Source: JBQSUQ01 sp052384575 (GTDB taxonomy: Bacteria; Pseudomonadota; Gammaproteobacteria; Enterobacterales; Pasteurellaceae). From it: a stretch of 64,000 bases of DNA. Numbering within the stretch: the first letter of the stretch is position 1; the number at the start of each line of letters is the position of its first letter. The translations under genes were made by a program, and so were the position numbers. The stretch is taken from assembly GCA_052384575.1 (NCBI GenBank), contig JBQSUQ010000017.1; one strand, 5' to 3'. Of the stretch, positions 44,901 through 53,930 are shown in pieces. Below the pieces are notes generated by a model that saw nothing but the letters and a program-made list of their open reading frames with translations, searched no databases and was not told the DNA's origin.

Positions 44901-44934
44901 GGGTGCTGCGGCAACAGTAGGTTACCAATGGTAA
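38941..44934 (+). CDS. Trimeric autotransporter adhesin, YadA/Hia type (TAA2)
   Basis: 1997-residue paralogue of TAA1. The ESPR MNNIFKVIWNHATQTWVAV has a likely cleavage after DALA (residue 50). A long AIG-repeat head covers about residues 70-520, and the neck ERQIKNVAAGKIS...TDAINGSQLY starts near 525. The stalk is built of repeated Trp-ring modules (AGWNL, SGWKATIGRDD) and duplicated blocks. An alanine/lysine-rich probable coiled coil lies at about 1373-1425 (EEAKKLGDAI and following). The C-terminal anchor is GLRAGIASAMAG to ATVGYQW. It lacks the collagen-like stretches of TAA1. No uptake signal was found in 6 kb. It is intact and has its own terminator. Likely a surface adhesin and candidate glycosylation substrate. 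Confidence 0.95.
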   Translation: MNNIFKVIWNHATQTWVAVSELQSAKGKTKSSTKAVIAAVASLVVVDALAVTGGTVGTATTSLTAKPIEYDSNTNKVYSGNAAKGPLQVGGDVSAIERPNEVYISTPVSTDQNLSPSERTAILIGKGASFKSNIENSALASYGAIIIGTNATVESSSATARKDSSKVGGYSIMNVGPSIAIGSEAKTIVPTAADVVSYKTPGNEQFYSDKISKRTLDPALNSKIDTAVTNVQIDSNGYLSQAVKTSASSVPIYNGLGGNVQHHGYGTAIALGNEARAKSSAVAIGSVATADLGVAVGAFTTARGSGTAVGMAAAAVGANSMALGRQAAGAGDYAQAIGAASSATGKGSIALGVISTAKGKGSIAIGNGLGDVADTNEGFDKIISRQTATLAGGENAIVIGTQALSKSSNANSTVVIGNKAIAGDNSETKAADNAIAVGNTTVAKEANSIAMGNQARAEAVSSTAIGDNAVVTHKDAVSLGSNSVSAAGTSENSATVNGVTYQGFAGKDGVATNSGLTVSVGDVGKERQIKNVAAGKISATSTDAINGSQLYLALNKAGWNLDIGKTIGTNDSDVTADNGVEHIAPGETVKFIAGKNIDISQKNGEITITANITPATPTSVNVDGTTIKKDGDVIKANTSPITVTSTTQDGNKPTFTTTNPDSLAKAGDVQNVAEKLVAEGLDFTGNNNGVTVHRDLGTKLTIKGGNNGADVSDKNVYVQADAANNALVVKIAEKPQFKGINLNDGTNATNPNGVNITSSAPNTVNFAGDNNTPVTLTNLKDNLPKTDNTTPNQAAPTTLTEGDKKNAATVNDVLNAGWNLKGDNKNVDFVKPYDTVNFIDGIATDVTVTKNAKTGENDIKVDVKVDGTTIKVEGDKLTANTSPITVTSTAQDDTAPTFTTDNPDSLAKAGDVQKVAEKLVAEGLDFTGNNNGVTVHRDLGTKLTIKGGNNGADVSDKNVYVEADAANNALVVKIAEKPQFKGINLNDGTDPQNNPNGVNITSSAPNTVNFAGDNNAPVTLTNIKDNLTPTDDATKKQAAPTNLTEGDKKNAATVNDVLNAGFNLQNNGKEKDFVKAYDTLNFVDGTNSKVVIENTDGKVSTIKVNVDVDSLKGDLTGNVSVNEDEGTTSTTNQPADNKYATTNQVVEAINKSGWKATIGRDDNDFTDEAGKKVEVINPGDKVTYQAGKNLKIKQDVDSATKEVKFTYATKDDVQFKSVNINGDNNPNGVNMTSTAPNTLNLGGDVTDGKASPVTITGVAGNLPNTYNTDAINNTNQPVTKSQNLPVGVENKVNNAATVGDILNVGWNLKENNNVRDFVKAYDTVNFVNGTSTIANVTTADDGKSSNVTFHIDKGDINVNEATGAVSGPVTSEEAKKLGDAITNAENALKAAPDNLDLKNALEDAKKAADEAGLNKVATVQNVADAISKSGWQATIGRDDNDFTDEAGKKVEVINPGDKVTYQAGKNLKIKQDVDPATKEVKFTYATKDDVTFTNVNTNTLTVGGPKADPAKPDQPGTPAANINVVEGPATLDGTKPDDKLVRIQYQPVDKNGNPVGNPEQLATLNDGLKFEGNKGDIIKKKLNDTVAVKGSLANDADASAKNVRVDSKDGELIVKIAEKPEFKGVNLNDGKDPNNQNGVNITSSAPNTLNLGGDVKDGNISPVTITGVASNLPDTYNQNALNPDNKKPVTKSQDLPTGVEDKVNNAATVGDVLNTGWNLKNNGDAKDFVKPYDTVNFINGQSTIAKVTTKPDGLSSDVTFDVDLVDLEMEKQPVDPTKPNGPQQETGKVVVPVDQNGKPSKAIATASDVANAINNAGWKATIGRDDTDFNDQTGKATKLIKAGETVTYKSGKNLRVKQDGNNITYALSNDVDLGPNGSLKAGPVTINNKGINAGGTRITNVAPGKAPTDAVNVSQLKGVDKGLRAGIASAMAGANLYHATLPGKSMVAAGVGTYKGQSGFAVGYSRLSDNGKIGVKVMLNSNTQGDVGAAATVGYQW
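40921..41160 (+). repeat. Internal direct repeat in TAA2, copy 1
   Basis: 240 bp starting GATTCATTAGCGAAAGC recur at 41650-41889 with only about two differences. The offset is 729 bp (243 codons), so loss or gain of a unit keeps the frame. Confidence 0.9.
41650..41889 (+). repeat. Internal direct repeat in TAA2, copy 2
   Basis: Near-identical copy of 40921-41160. More diverged homology continues past both ends through the following Trp-ring module. Confidence 0.9.
42406..42578 (+). repeat. Second internal repeat family in TAA2, copy 1
   Basis: 173 bp coding ATIGRDDNDFTDEAG and following residues, recurring at 43237-43409 at an offset of 831 bp (277 codons) with few differences. Confidence 0.88.
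43237..43409 (+). repeat. Second internal repeat family in TAA2, copy 2
   Basis: Copy of 42406-42578. A diverged third version (ATIGRDDTDFNDQTG) follows near 44400. Confidence 0.88.
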
Positions 44935-44950
44935 TTTAACTTAGTTTAAT

Positions 44951-44985
44951 GAAAAGGTTTAACCTTAATGGTTAAGCCTTTTTTA
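44951..44985 (+). terminator. TAA2 terminator
   Basis: GAAAAGGTTTAACC-loop-GGTTAAGCCTTTTTT; the same design as the TAA1 terminator. Confidence 0.87.
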
Positions 44986-45011
44986 TTGTATTAAACATAG
45001 CTTGGCATTAT

Positions 45012-45041
45012 AAAAGTGCGGTGAATTTCACCGCACTTTTT
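45012..45041 (+). terminator. USS inverted-pair terminator downstream of TAA2
   Basis: AAAAGTGCGGTGAA and its exact complement, followed by TTTTT. The uptake signals are at 45014-45022 and 45030-45038. Confidence 0.78.
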
Positions 45042-45185
45042 CTATCAGCTGAATGGAATTAAAATCATAGTAATCATTTTTTCAAAGAAACTTTCCTAAT
45101 TTTATGTTTGCTCTGGAAAATAATTTCGGCGTGCAGTTGATGGTTATATATTTGATTCGTATTGATATTGTTTGATAATTCTGCC

Positions 45186-45221
<36 letters not shown>

Positions 45222-45235
45222 CTATATATAAAGGA

Positions 45236-45264
45236 TTGTCTTATGGTCTTACCAGTAATGTAAT
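45236..45264 (+). promoter_or_regulatory. Candidate TAA3 promoter next to the AAAT tract
   Basis: TTGTCT (45236-45241), a 17-base spacer and TGTAAT (45259-45264). The tract would change the distance between upstream sequence or regulator sites and this promoter. Confidence 0.45.
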
Positions 45265-45304
45265 CCAAACGTTTACGTCCCTAATTTAGCAAAAGGAAAA
45301 AACT

Positions 45305-48300
45305 ATGAATAATATTTTTAAAGTGATTTGGAACCACGCAACGCAAAGTTGGGTGGCTGTGTCGGAGTTATCCCGTGCAAAAGGGAAAACTAAATCAAAA
45401 GTGACCGCAGTTGCGACGGTTGTTTCTTTGGGATTGTTGAGTGGAGAGGCTATTGCTGCAGCCATAGATACCAATCCAAACGGTGATTCTGTACTAACAA
45501 CAGATCGCAGTACTATTTTAATTGGTAAGGGCTTTACATCAGTAAATGCGATACCTCAAGTAGCTCCTAAGCCTCCCATAGAGAAAGGGTATAAGAACAC
45601 TGTAATTGGTGAAAACGCTGTTGTGGTGGGTAATGAAACCGTTGTGATTGGTACGGATGCACAAGGCGGAGCAAAAGAAGGAAATAATAGCAGTAAAATG
45701 CCACGTAATGCCGATCAATCGGTTGTTATTGGGAATAAAGCGAGCACTAGCATTAATTCAAATCAATACCTTAAAGATATTGTGGTGATTGGTTATAACG
45801 CTTCTTCTGCAGGTGGAGCTAACACATTCCGTACTGGGTCTGTGGCTATCGGTGCGAATGCACAAGCTGAAGGTACATCGGGTCAGATTTTCCGTGACAA
45901 TCCATATCAACCTTTTAGTGTGGCTAACGGTGTGGCTTCAGGCAGCTATGCTCACTCTGTTATTGGTGATATTGGGTTAGTAAAAAGTTCATCGGGGTCA
46001 TTTCTTGTCGATGCCGATGGCAATGGTAGCTACATTAATAATGCGACTACGACGGATACCACAGCAGGTACAGCAGTGGGTTACAACGCCTATGCGGCAG
46101 GGGGTGGTGCGGCACTAGGTTCTTTGGCAGTTGCTAAAACATCCGCAACAGCCATTGGTTCTTTTGCCATTGCTGGGGACATCGTCTACAGCAACTGGTC
46201 TGGACACTTATGCGAAAGGTAATACAGCAATTGCAATTGGTCGTGGTTCTGCCGCAGCTGAAGATTATGGTATTGCAATGGGCAGTTCTGCAGCGGCAGG
46301 TAAAGTCGGGGGCATTGCACTAGGTCACTCAGCTCACGCCAAAGAGTATCGTTCTGTTGCTATTGGTTCTTCCGATATTTTTGGTGGTGATCCGACTTTT
46401 TCTGCAACTGGTGCAGGACGAGCTTTGCAGTTAGGGTCTGCTTATAATGACACCTTGCAAACATTGGCTGAAGATGTGGATGCAACGGCAGTGGGTGGTT
46501 TAGCCAAAGCAGTGGGGGTTCACTCCACAGCCTTAGGGGCAAGTTCAAAAACCAAAGCGAAAGACGCAACAGCGGTGGGCTATAGTGCTTTTGCTGAAAA
46601 TTTAAGAGCCTCTGCGATTGGTGCAGGTTCGCGTGCAAGTGGCGATTCTGCGGCTGCTGTGGCAGATAGCTCTCTTGCTTTTGGGGATCGCTCATTATCA
46701 GTCGGTAAAAACTCAAGAGCTTTTGCTAATGATACTATTGCCATTGGTTCAAATGCGAGAGCTGGGGTAGGGATTGCGGATCCAGCAGTGTTAGCTGAAT
46801 TAGAACAAATGCAAGAGCTATTGGAAGAAGCAAAACAAAACCTTTCTGATGCTGAATTAGCGATGAAAGAAAAAGGGCAAGAGCTTAAAGATGCAGGGCG
46901 TGGTGTTACGAATGACCAAGTTGCTGACTATAAGAAAAAAATCAGTGAATATAAAAATGCATTAAATGCATTTAATTCGGCAAATAATTTATTTATTAAA
47001 ACTGTACGTAAATTAGCTGATGATGGCTCAGCAGTTGACGCAATTGCTATTGGTAATAATTCATTAGCGGGGGCAGCAAGGCGTTAGCAGTTGGTGTGGA
47101 TAGTACGGTTTATAGTGAAGGTGCTGGTGTATTTGGTGCAAATAATACCGTTGACCCAAATGCGGGTACATCTTATGCAGTGGGTACTAATAATACTTTA
47201 AATGCCGAAAATACTTATGTGTTTGGTCAAAATGTAGAAACTAAGTATGCAAATGGCGTAATTCTAGGTACGGATTCCACGGATGAAAATAAAACACGTG
47301 AATATGGTGCAACAGTAAATGGTATTACTTATGGTGAACAAGCTGAAGGCGATGCGAATGCATTTGCAGGCAATAACCCAACTGGCGTTATTTCTGTGGG
47401 CGCAGCAGGCAAAGAACGCCAAATCAAAAATGTTGCGGCAGGCAAAATTGCAGCAGAATCAACTGACGCTATCAATGGTTCTCAACTTTACTTAACGCAA
47501 AATGCGCTTGATAATTTAGCAAGTAGTACAGCAAATCATCTTGGTGGTAATTCAGCAGTTAATTCTGATGGTAGCTTGACGGCACCAACTTATAATTTAA
47601 CTGTGGAAAATCCAACAGCAGGAAATAATGATGCTTTAACCACAACAGCAAATAATGTTGGTGATGCATTAACTAACCTAAATACTTATGTGAATCAAGG
47701 TTTCCGTGTATTAGATAATGGCGGAGTATTGAAAGGCACAGTAACCCCAGGCGAAGCGGTGCAATTTGTCAATGGTAAAAATACCGTTGCCAATGTAACA
47801 ACGGAGGCTAATGGGGTAACGAAAGTGACTTTTGATCTTGATATTACTGCAGGCGAAGTAGTGTCAAGTAATGAATACAATGTTAAAGACGATCCAAATA
47901 CCTATGTGAAGATAGGCGATCAATACTACACAAGAATGATATTGATCCGACAACTGGTCAGCCAAAAGACAATGTGCAGCCAGAAGATATGACCAACAAG
48001 GCACCTGAAAACAAAGGGGCTGGTTTTGTAACAGGTAACAAAGTGGCTGAAGCAATCCAAAAATCAGGCTTTACTATTGGTAAACAAGATAATGTTGCTG
48101 AATTGAAATTTGAGAATAAAGACGAGAAAGTCAATCCAAATGACCATGTGCGTTTTGCCGATGGCGCTAATACCAAAGTGAGATTGGATACGCAAAAGAA
48201 ACTGGATGAAAATAGTGAAGTGGTTACAACCACAACAATTCAAGCCAAGGTGGTAGGATTACCTATCAGCTACACAACAACAGATGGTAAACCTATCACT

Positions 48301-49275
48301 AAAGTTGGGGATAATTATTATTTAACTAATAAAGATGGTTATCCTGTTGGTAATCCTATTCCTGCGAATCAGCTTACCACTAACTTAGTGAATCCATCGG
48401 TAAAAGGTGACCAAATTGGCGCAGCAACACAGTTAGGTAATGTTGCTGCTGGTACAGAAACTTTAGCAGGACCTATTGATGAAAATGGCGTTGCCTTAGT
48501 GAAAGTTGGTGACAAATTCTATAATGCTGGAGATATCAATAATCAGGGTCAACCAAATGCTAATGCAAAACCTATTAATGTGAAAGCAAATACGGTGAAT
48601 GCGTATGCAGGGTTAGCTGATTTATCTAAATCCAAGCCGACAAATGCAATAACAGTTGCTGATGCGAAAAAACTAGGTTGGGTTGTTTCCGCAAGTGATA
48701 ATGACTATGCAGATGATGTGCGTAATGCAAACCAAGTGGATTTCACGAGTGGTAATGATCTTGCTAAAGTAGAAGGTAGAACAAGAGCAAACGGTATCAG
48801 AGAAATCAAAGTCACTGTGAGTAAAGATCCTACATTTAATACTGTTCAAGTGGGTGGCAGCACAGGACCTAAACTCAGTGCTGATGGCGATACACTTAAA
48901 GTCGCAAAAGCCGATGGTAGCCCAGTACGTATTACCAATGTTGCAGCAGGGAAAAATCCTAATGATGCGGTAAACGTGAGCCAATTAAAACAAACGAATG
49001 CCGCAGTAAATCACTTGGGTGATCGTATTGATGCTGTGGATAAAAACCTCAGAGCTGGTATTGCAGGTTCGTTAGCAGCGGCTAGCATATATCATGCAAC
49101 TATTCCTGGGAAATCAATGATATCTGCGGGAGCAGGTACCTATTTTGGACAAAGTGCAGTAGCGGTAGGTTACTCTCGTTTATCTGACAATGGTAAAGTC
49201 GGTGTGAAAGTATTGCTAAATGCTAATTCTCGTGGCAAGACGGGAGCTGCGGCAGCTATTGGCTACCAGTTCTAA
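45305..49275 (+). pseudogene. Trimeric autotransporter adhesin broken by three frameshifts (TAA3)
   Basis: It starts with ESPR MNNIFKVIWNHATQSWVAV and ends with a complete anchor (GLRAGIAGSLAAASIYHA to AAIGYQF), but the frame changes three times. An extra G in the run at 46175-46178 truncates the first frame at 46222. One G too few in the run at 47069-47073 ends the second at 47087. One A too few near 47932 ends the third at 47992. Correcting all three gives a 1323-residue protein, a whole number of codons. Domains: AIG-repeat head, a charged helical insert (46789-47040) inside the head, neck near 47400, short stalk, anchor. AAGGA precedes the ATG. It may be a decaying gene, or intact with sequencing errors in homopolymers. 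Confidence 0.85.
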
Positions 49276-49288
49276 TATAATCTAAATT

Positions 49289-49326
49289 TAAAAGGCTTAA
49301 CATGAAAGTGTTAAGCCTTTATTTTT
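49289..49326 (+). terminator. TAA3 terminator
   Basis: AAAGGCTTAACA-loop-TGTTAAGCCTTT-like stem followed by ATTTTTTC; similar to the TAA1 and TAA2 terminators. Confidence 0.85.
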
Positions 49327-49394
49327 TCTCTAAAAAACACCGCACTTTTATAGTATGATGTGGCAAATTTTTGCTGTATTGAGATAAATCACAA

Positions 49395-50372
49395 ATGATG
49401 AACACCAATTATTATCGAGGGCGTTTTTCCGTTGCCCCAATGCTAGATTGGACAACTCGCCACTGTCGCTATTTTCACCGCCAATTCACTCGCCACAGTT
49501 TGCTGTATAGCGAGATGATTACTGCTCCAGCCATTTTGCATGCCAAATATGATTTGTTGGACTTTGATCCTGCTGAGAATCCAGTGGCGTTACAGCTTGG
49601 TGGCAGCGATCCAAAGCAGCTTGCAGAATGTGCAAAATTAGTAGAAGAACGAGGCTATGCAGAAATCAATTTGAATGTGGGTTGTCCCTCCGATCGCGTG
49701 CAAAATGGAATGTTCGGGGCCTGCTTAATGGGCAAAGCGGATTTGGTGGCTGAATGTGTGGATGCAATGCAACAGCAAGTGCAAATTCCTGTAACAGTAA
49801 AACATCGCATTGGTATTGATGATCTTGATAGCTATGAATTTTTATGCGATTTCATCGAAAAAATCCAGCCATTTTGCAATGATTTTATCGTACACGCTCG
49901 TAAAGCTTGGCTTTCTGGGTTAAGCCCAAAAGAGAACCGCGAAATTCCACCACTGGATTATGAACGAGTCTATCAACTCAAACGGGATTTTCAGCACTTA
50001 AAAATTAGCATTAATGGTGGAATCAAAACCCTTGATGAAATCCAGCACCACTTGCAGTTTGTAGATGGCGTAATGGTGGGACGAGAAGCCTACCAAAATC
50101 CCTCTTTGCTCGGGCAGATCGATCAAGCGTTGTTCGACCAAAGCGCACCAATCATTACACCAAAACAAGCAGTGGAAAAAATGTTCCCTTACATTGAACA
50201 ACAACTCAGCCAAGGGGTTTATCTCAACCACATTGTTCGCCATATGTTAGGCGCATTCCAAAATTGCAAAGGCGCAAGACAATGGCGACGCCATTTAAGC
50301 GAAAACGCCTGCAAACAGGGAGCAGGCGTAGAAGTATTGGAACAAGCGTTACGGTTTGTTGAGGCGATTTGA
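49395..50372 (+). CDS. dusA: tRNA-dihydrouridine(20/20a) synthase DusA
   Basis: FMN-dependent reductase of uridine 20/20a in the tRNA D-loop. The N-terminal FSVAPMLDWTTRHCR, the catalytic-cysteine loop NLNVGCPSDRVQNGMFGACLM and the HARKAWLSGLSPKENR segment identify DusA rather than DusB or DusC. 325 residues. Two ATG codons open the frame (49395 and 49398). An uptake signal lies just upstream (49339-49347). Confidence 0.95.
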   Translation: MMNTNYYRGRFSVAPMLDWTTRHCRYFHRQFTRHSLLYSEMITAPAILHAKYDLLDFDPAENPVALQLGGSDPKQLAECAKLVEERGYAEINLNVGCPSDRVQNGMFGACLMGKADLVAECVDAMQQQVQIPVTVKHRIGIDDLDSYEFLCDFIEKIQPFCNDFIVHARKAWLSGLSPKENREIPPLDYERVYQLKRDFQHLKISINGGIKTLDEIQHHLQFVDGVMVGREAYQNPSLLGQIDQALFDQSAPIITPKQAVEKMFPYIEQQLSQGVYLNHIVRHMLGAFQNCKGARQWRRHLSENACKQGAGVEVLEQALRFVEAI

Positions 50373-50376
50373 TATA

Positions 50377-50418
50377 AAAAGCGCGGTGAAAAATAATGAA
50401 ATTTTCACCGCGCTTTTT
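50377..50418. terminator. Hairpin between converging dusA and hemY
   Basis: AAGCGCGGTGAAAAT-type arm and its complement ATTTTCACCGCGCTT around a short loop, then T run. Both arms are one-base variants of the uptake signal (G to C changes matched on both sides), keeping the stem perfect. Confidence 0.75.
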
Positions 50419-50421
50419 TAT

Positions 50422-51717
50422 TTAGGATTGCTGAGAAGATGTGGTTTGTTCCAATAGTAAAACGTCTTCTTGTTTTTCTTCTACTGCTTGTTCGCCAGCT
50501 AATTCATCCACTGCCATTGCAGATTTTAAGCTGTCATTGCGGATTTGCTTAGCGAGTGCTTCTTCACCAACTTGCTCTAGCACGTAGCTTGCCATAGTAA
50601 TATCGTTTGGTTCAAGCTGTGTTTGATGTTGAAGTAATTTTTTGAAGGCATCTGCAGCTTTGGCAAAGTTTGCATTACGCACATTCAAGTAGCCAAGAGC
50701 TCTGTTAATGCAACATTCTGCTTCGTTATGAGCCGATTTCGCACGTTTTTCCAATAATTTAATCAGTTTATGACTATCACTTGGTTGTAGGCGTGTAATC
50801 TGAGCGAGTAACGAATGGCAAATTTGATCATCGTTTTCTAATTTTTTCAACGTTTCTAAGGTCAGTTCATAAGCTGATTCATGATCGTTACAATCAATTA
50901 AACGTTGAATAAGACCTACGCGAACATAGTGATTGTGACGACGTTTGCGTGGTTGATCTTTCCACCAAGCTAATAAACCATCAGCACCTTGCTCGTTCAT
51001 TGTTTCATCCAGTAATCCATCCTCTACTTCGTGTTGAAGTGCGGTGAATTCTGCTGAAGTATATAAAGCACGTTGTTCAACTAAGCCTAAAATGCCATCT
51101 AATGCTTGGTAAGCCTTTGATTTCTTATAGATTTCTACCGCTAAGCGTAACACTTCAGAATTTTTGTTAGCCATAACTAACAAGCTATCGACAGAACTTC
51201 TTGCGGCTGGTAATTTGTTTTGTTGCAATAAAATACGGGTGCGCGCAAGTTCAACAGCTAGGTTATCTGTGCCAGCTAACTCAGTTGCTTCCATTAAATA
51301 TTTATTCGCATTAAATTCATCACCACGCTGTTGTGCAGCTTCGGCAGCTTTGATGAAATTCAAAATTGGTTCATCAGAATGTTTCGCATTCTTACTAATT
51401 AATTTTTCCGCTTTTGAATAGTTGCCTTCGTCCATACGCATTAAACCTTCTAAGGTTTGTTTTTGCGCTTTCACACGTTTGCGGCGTGCGAACCAGCCAT
51501 AAGTATTTTTACTTAAACGAGATAATTTAAGTAGTACCCATTCAATGCCATAGACCACCGCCATTGCGATGACAAATAGCACTACTAAAGTCACAATGGA
51601 TAATTCATAGTTATGGTTAGCAGTTTGAATTAAAACATACCCTTGTTTACCCGCCAAATAAGGACCTGCAATTAAGCCTGCGAGTAACACAAGCATCAGA
51701 AATAAAATTCTAAACAT
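50422..51717 (-). CDS. hemY: HemY, inner-membrane TPR protein of the hemCDXY cluster
   Basis: 431 residues with two hydrophobic helices in the first 65 residues, a basic cytoplasmic-type patch (RRKRVKAQKQ) and then helical TPR-like repeats to the end. Its role near haem synthesis is not settled. It must not be confused with protoporphyrinogen oxidase, also called HemY in Gram-positives. Last gene of the cluster, 3 bases after hemX. Uptake signal at 51037-51045. Confidence 0.9.
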   Translation of the reverse strand: MFRILFLMLVLLAGLIAGPYLAGKQGYVLIQTANHNYELSIVTLVVLFVIAMAVVYGIEWVLLKLSRLSKNTYGWFARRKRVKAQKQTLEGLMRMDEGNYSKAEKLISKNAKHSDEPILNFIKAAEAAQQRGDEFNANKYLMEATELAGTDNLAVELARTRILLQQNKLPAARSSVDSLLVMANKNSEVLRLAVEIYKKSKAYQALDGILGLVEQRALYTSAEFTALQHEVEDGLLDETMNEQGADGLLAWWKDQPRKRRHNHYVRVGLIQRLIDCNDHESAYELTLETLKKLENDDQICHSLLAQITRLQPSDSHKLIKLLEKRAKSAHNEAECCINRALGYLNVRNANFAKAADAFKKLLQHQTQLEPNDITMASYVLEQVGEEALAKQIRNDSLKSAMAVDELAGEQAVEEKQEDVLLLEQTTSSQQS

Positions 51718-51720
51718 GGG

Positions 51721-53157
51721 TTACTCCTTATTTTGTGGTGCGGTAGCCGCTTCTGCTGGTGCACTATTTTGTTGTGCATCTTCAGCTTGCTTAATTTCTT
51801 GTGCCGCTGCTTCATTGGCTTCTGTTAGGGTTTTATCCGCAGAAATTTCGATTTTCTTCACATCTTCTGGCGTTTTATTTAATAATTTATCCAACGCATT
51901 CAAACTTGCCAGTTGATTTGGCACTTCGATGTAAATAGATTGTTCTGCTAATTCATCTAAAGATTTTAAGAAATTCATTGCCGTTTCAGAATTAGTGTCA
52001 AAATAGCTTCTGATCCAAGCTGCAACAGTTTCTAAGGATTGTTTATACAATTCATTTTGTTTACGAGGCACCGCTAAAATCGCAATTTGTAAACGTAAAC
52101 GGATATTTTCACGTAAATAAATATCTTGATTTGGTGCTAATAATGCCTGTGTCGCATTTTCTGAACGAGGTGTAATGCGAATGAAATGATTTAAGAATGA
52201 CGTAGCACTTTTTTCTAAATTGGTCTGCCAATCTGTCACATCATCAGAAATTTTTTCATTGGTTTTTGCTTCTTCGCCAAAGTTGACGTTAAGCACCATT
52301 AATTCATCCACGTTATTTGCCAGTTGAGATAAACGTTGCATGATGGCATTTTGGTCAACGCTATTTACTGACAATAATTGTTTTAAATCTTGATTGATTG
52401 CCGCTCTAACAGTTTTTGCTTCCGCTAAGTTGACCTGTGATAACACTTCGTCAGCTACTTTTAATAAAGAAATACTGGTGTCAACATCGTTGTCCAACAC
52501 TAATTTGCGTAATGCATTGGTTAATAAGAAATCCGCTTCGCTAAGTAACCAATCACTTGGTTGAGCATTGGCGTTACTTGCCAATTTGTTGACTTGATTT
52601 TTTAATGCATTATAAGCTTGCTCTTTTTCTGCAAAGGCTTTTTCGATTTCTGCTAATTTATTATCGCTCGTTTGCATATTGGCGAGCAATTTTTCAATTT
52701 GAGCACGTTCTTGTTCAAAGTTAACGCTTGCTTGCTCTGCTTGAATTGGTGCAGCAAGGGTTGAAACTGAACTCAATGATGAAGTGAATTTGTCTTCAAG
52801 TGCGGTGACTTTTTGATTAATTTTGTCCACTTCCATTTGTCCAAAATAATAACCTGCACCACCAACGCCAAGGGCAACTAAAAGAGCCAGCAAGGCAATA
52901 GCTGTACCACCGCCTTTTTTCACAATCACTGTTTCTTTGGCTGGTGTTTCTGCTTGAGTCATTGTTTCTTCCTGTGTTTTTTCCAAGGTTTCAGAAGTGT
53001 TTTTTACTTCTTCAATCGCCTCTTCTTTCAGGTTGTCGTTTTGATTTACTGGAGGAACAGGTTTGTCATTCCCTTTCTTTGTGTTTTTTTCTGGCGTAGT
53101 TACTACGCTTTTTTCCGTTTCAATCGCATTGGATTGATTTTCTTTTTTGTCACTCAT
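51721..53157 (-). CDS. hemX: HemX, membrane-anchored protein of the hemCDXY cluster
   Basis: A single membrane helix (TAIALLALLVALGVGGAGYYF) lies at about residue 90. A long acidic, Gln/Glu-rich N-terminal cytoplasmic part precedes it and a coiled-coil periplasmic domain follows. It is annotated in databases as a uroporphyrinogen methyltransferase, but no SAM-methylase motifs are visible, so that name should not be taken literally. The frame is open from a GTG at 53163; the ATG at 53157 (MSDKKEN) is the better start. Uptake signal at 52798-52806. Confidence 0.88.
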   Translation of the reverse strand: MSDKKENQSNAIETEKSVVTTPEKNTKKGNDKPVPPVNQNDNLKEEAIEEVKNTSETLEKTQEETMTQAETPAKETVIVKKGGGTAIALLALLVALGVGGAGYYFGQMEVDKINQKVTALEDKFTSSLSSVSTLAAPIQAEQASVNFEQERAQIEKLLANMQTSDNKLAEIEKAFAEKEQAYNALKNQVNKLASNANAQPSDWLLSEADFLLTNALRKLVLDNDVDTSISLLKVADEVLSQVNLAEAKTVRAAINQDLKQLLSVNSVDQNAIMQRLSQLANNVDELMVLNVNFGEEAKTNEKISDDVTDWQTNLEKSATSFLNHFIRITPRSENATQALLAPNQDIYLRENIRLRLQIAILAVPRKQNELYKQSLETVAAWIRSYFDTNSETAMNFLKSLDELAEQSIYIEVPNQLASLNALDKLLNKTPEDVKKIEISADKTLTEANEAAAQEIKQAEDAQQNSAPAEAATAPQNKE

Positions 53158-53177
53158 ACCCACATTCTCTTTGTAAA

Positions 53178-53927
53178 TTAAAGCGTTAATAATGTGTTTA
53201 CCAAAGTGGCATTATCTGCTTTTGGTGAAACAATGATATTCCCTTTATCCCAACCTGCCTGTTGAGCAAGATTGGCAAGGCGATCACTACTTGTGATTAA
53301 TTGACAACTTTTTAACCAATTTTGTTCTTCTCTTGGTATAAAGTCAATCAATGCGTGCAAAATTTCCTCACTAGTAAACAAAATTTGTTGAATATTCGCA
53401 CGTTTAAACAGATCGACCTGTTCCTCTGCATTATAGTCAATTGGAATTCGTTGATAGATTTCTAACTTGGTAATTTTTGCGCCTCTTAATTCTGCTTGTT
53501 GCGCAAAATACTCGCGTCCGCCATTACCTTTTAAGATCAAGATTTGTTTATTTTCAAGCTGTTGAAGTTGTGGTAAATCCAATAAACCTTCGCTTGTTTC
53601 CTGCGTGATCGGATAATTGACATTGACTTGCGCAGTACTGGCAAAATATTGCGCAGAACTTTTTCCGACAGCTAAATAATTCAAATCTTGGCGCCAATGT
53701 AAACCCACTGCGGTTAGGCTGTCATGAGCGTATTTCACTGCATTTTTAGATACGCAAAAAACGTAGTCGCCCGCACTGAGTTGGCTGATTTTGTTGGGTA
53801 ATTCATTTAATTCATGACCAGCGGACACAGAGAAAAAAGGAAAATGAAGATTGGCAATGCCTGCTTTATTTAGCATCGTAACCAATTCTTTTCCTGTGTC
53901 ATCTGGACGTGTAATTAAAATTGCCAT
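53178..53927 (-). CDS. hemD: Uroporphyrinogen-III synthase
   Basis: Cyclises hydroxymethylbilane to uroporphyrinogen III. 249 residues with the low-conservation bilobed fold. Recognisable parts are the N-terminal ILITRPDDTGKELV, FVSKNAV-like VFCVSKNAVKYA, LKGNGGREYF and FTSEEILHALIDF. It lies between hemC and hemX, 3 bases from hemC. Its presence together with hemC indicates the organism makes the porphyrin ring itself. Confidence 0.93.
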   Translation of the reverse strand: MAILITRPDDTGKELVTMLNKAGIANLHFPFFSVSAGHELNELPNKISQLSAGDYVFCVSKNAVKYAHDSLTAVGLHWRQDLNYLAVGKSSAQYFASTAQVNVNYPITQETSEGLLDLPQLQQLENKQILILKGNGGREYFAQQAELRGAKITKLEIYQRIPIDYNAEEQVDLFKRANIQQILFTSEEILHALIDFIPREEQNWLKSCQLITSSDRLANLAQQAGWDKGNIIVSPKADNATLVNTLLTL

Positions 53928-53930
53928 GAT

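Noticed and set aside
47069..47073. G5 tract in TAA3 as a phase-variation tract
   Set aside because: Five bases is too short for efficient slippage compared with known switches (usually eight or more); treated as one of several frameshift lesions.
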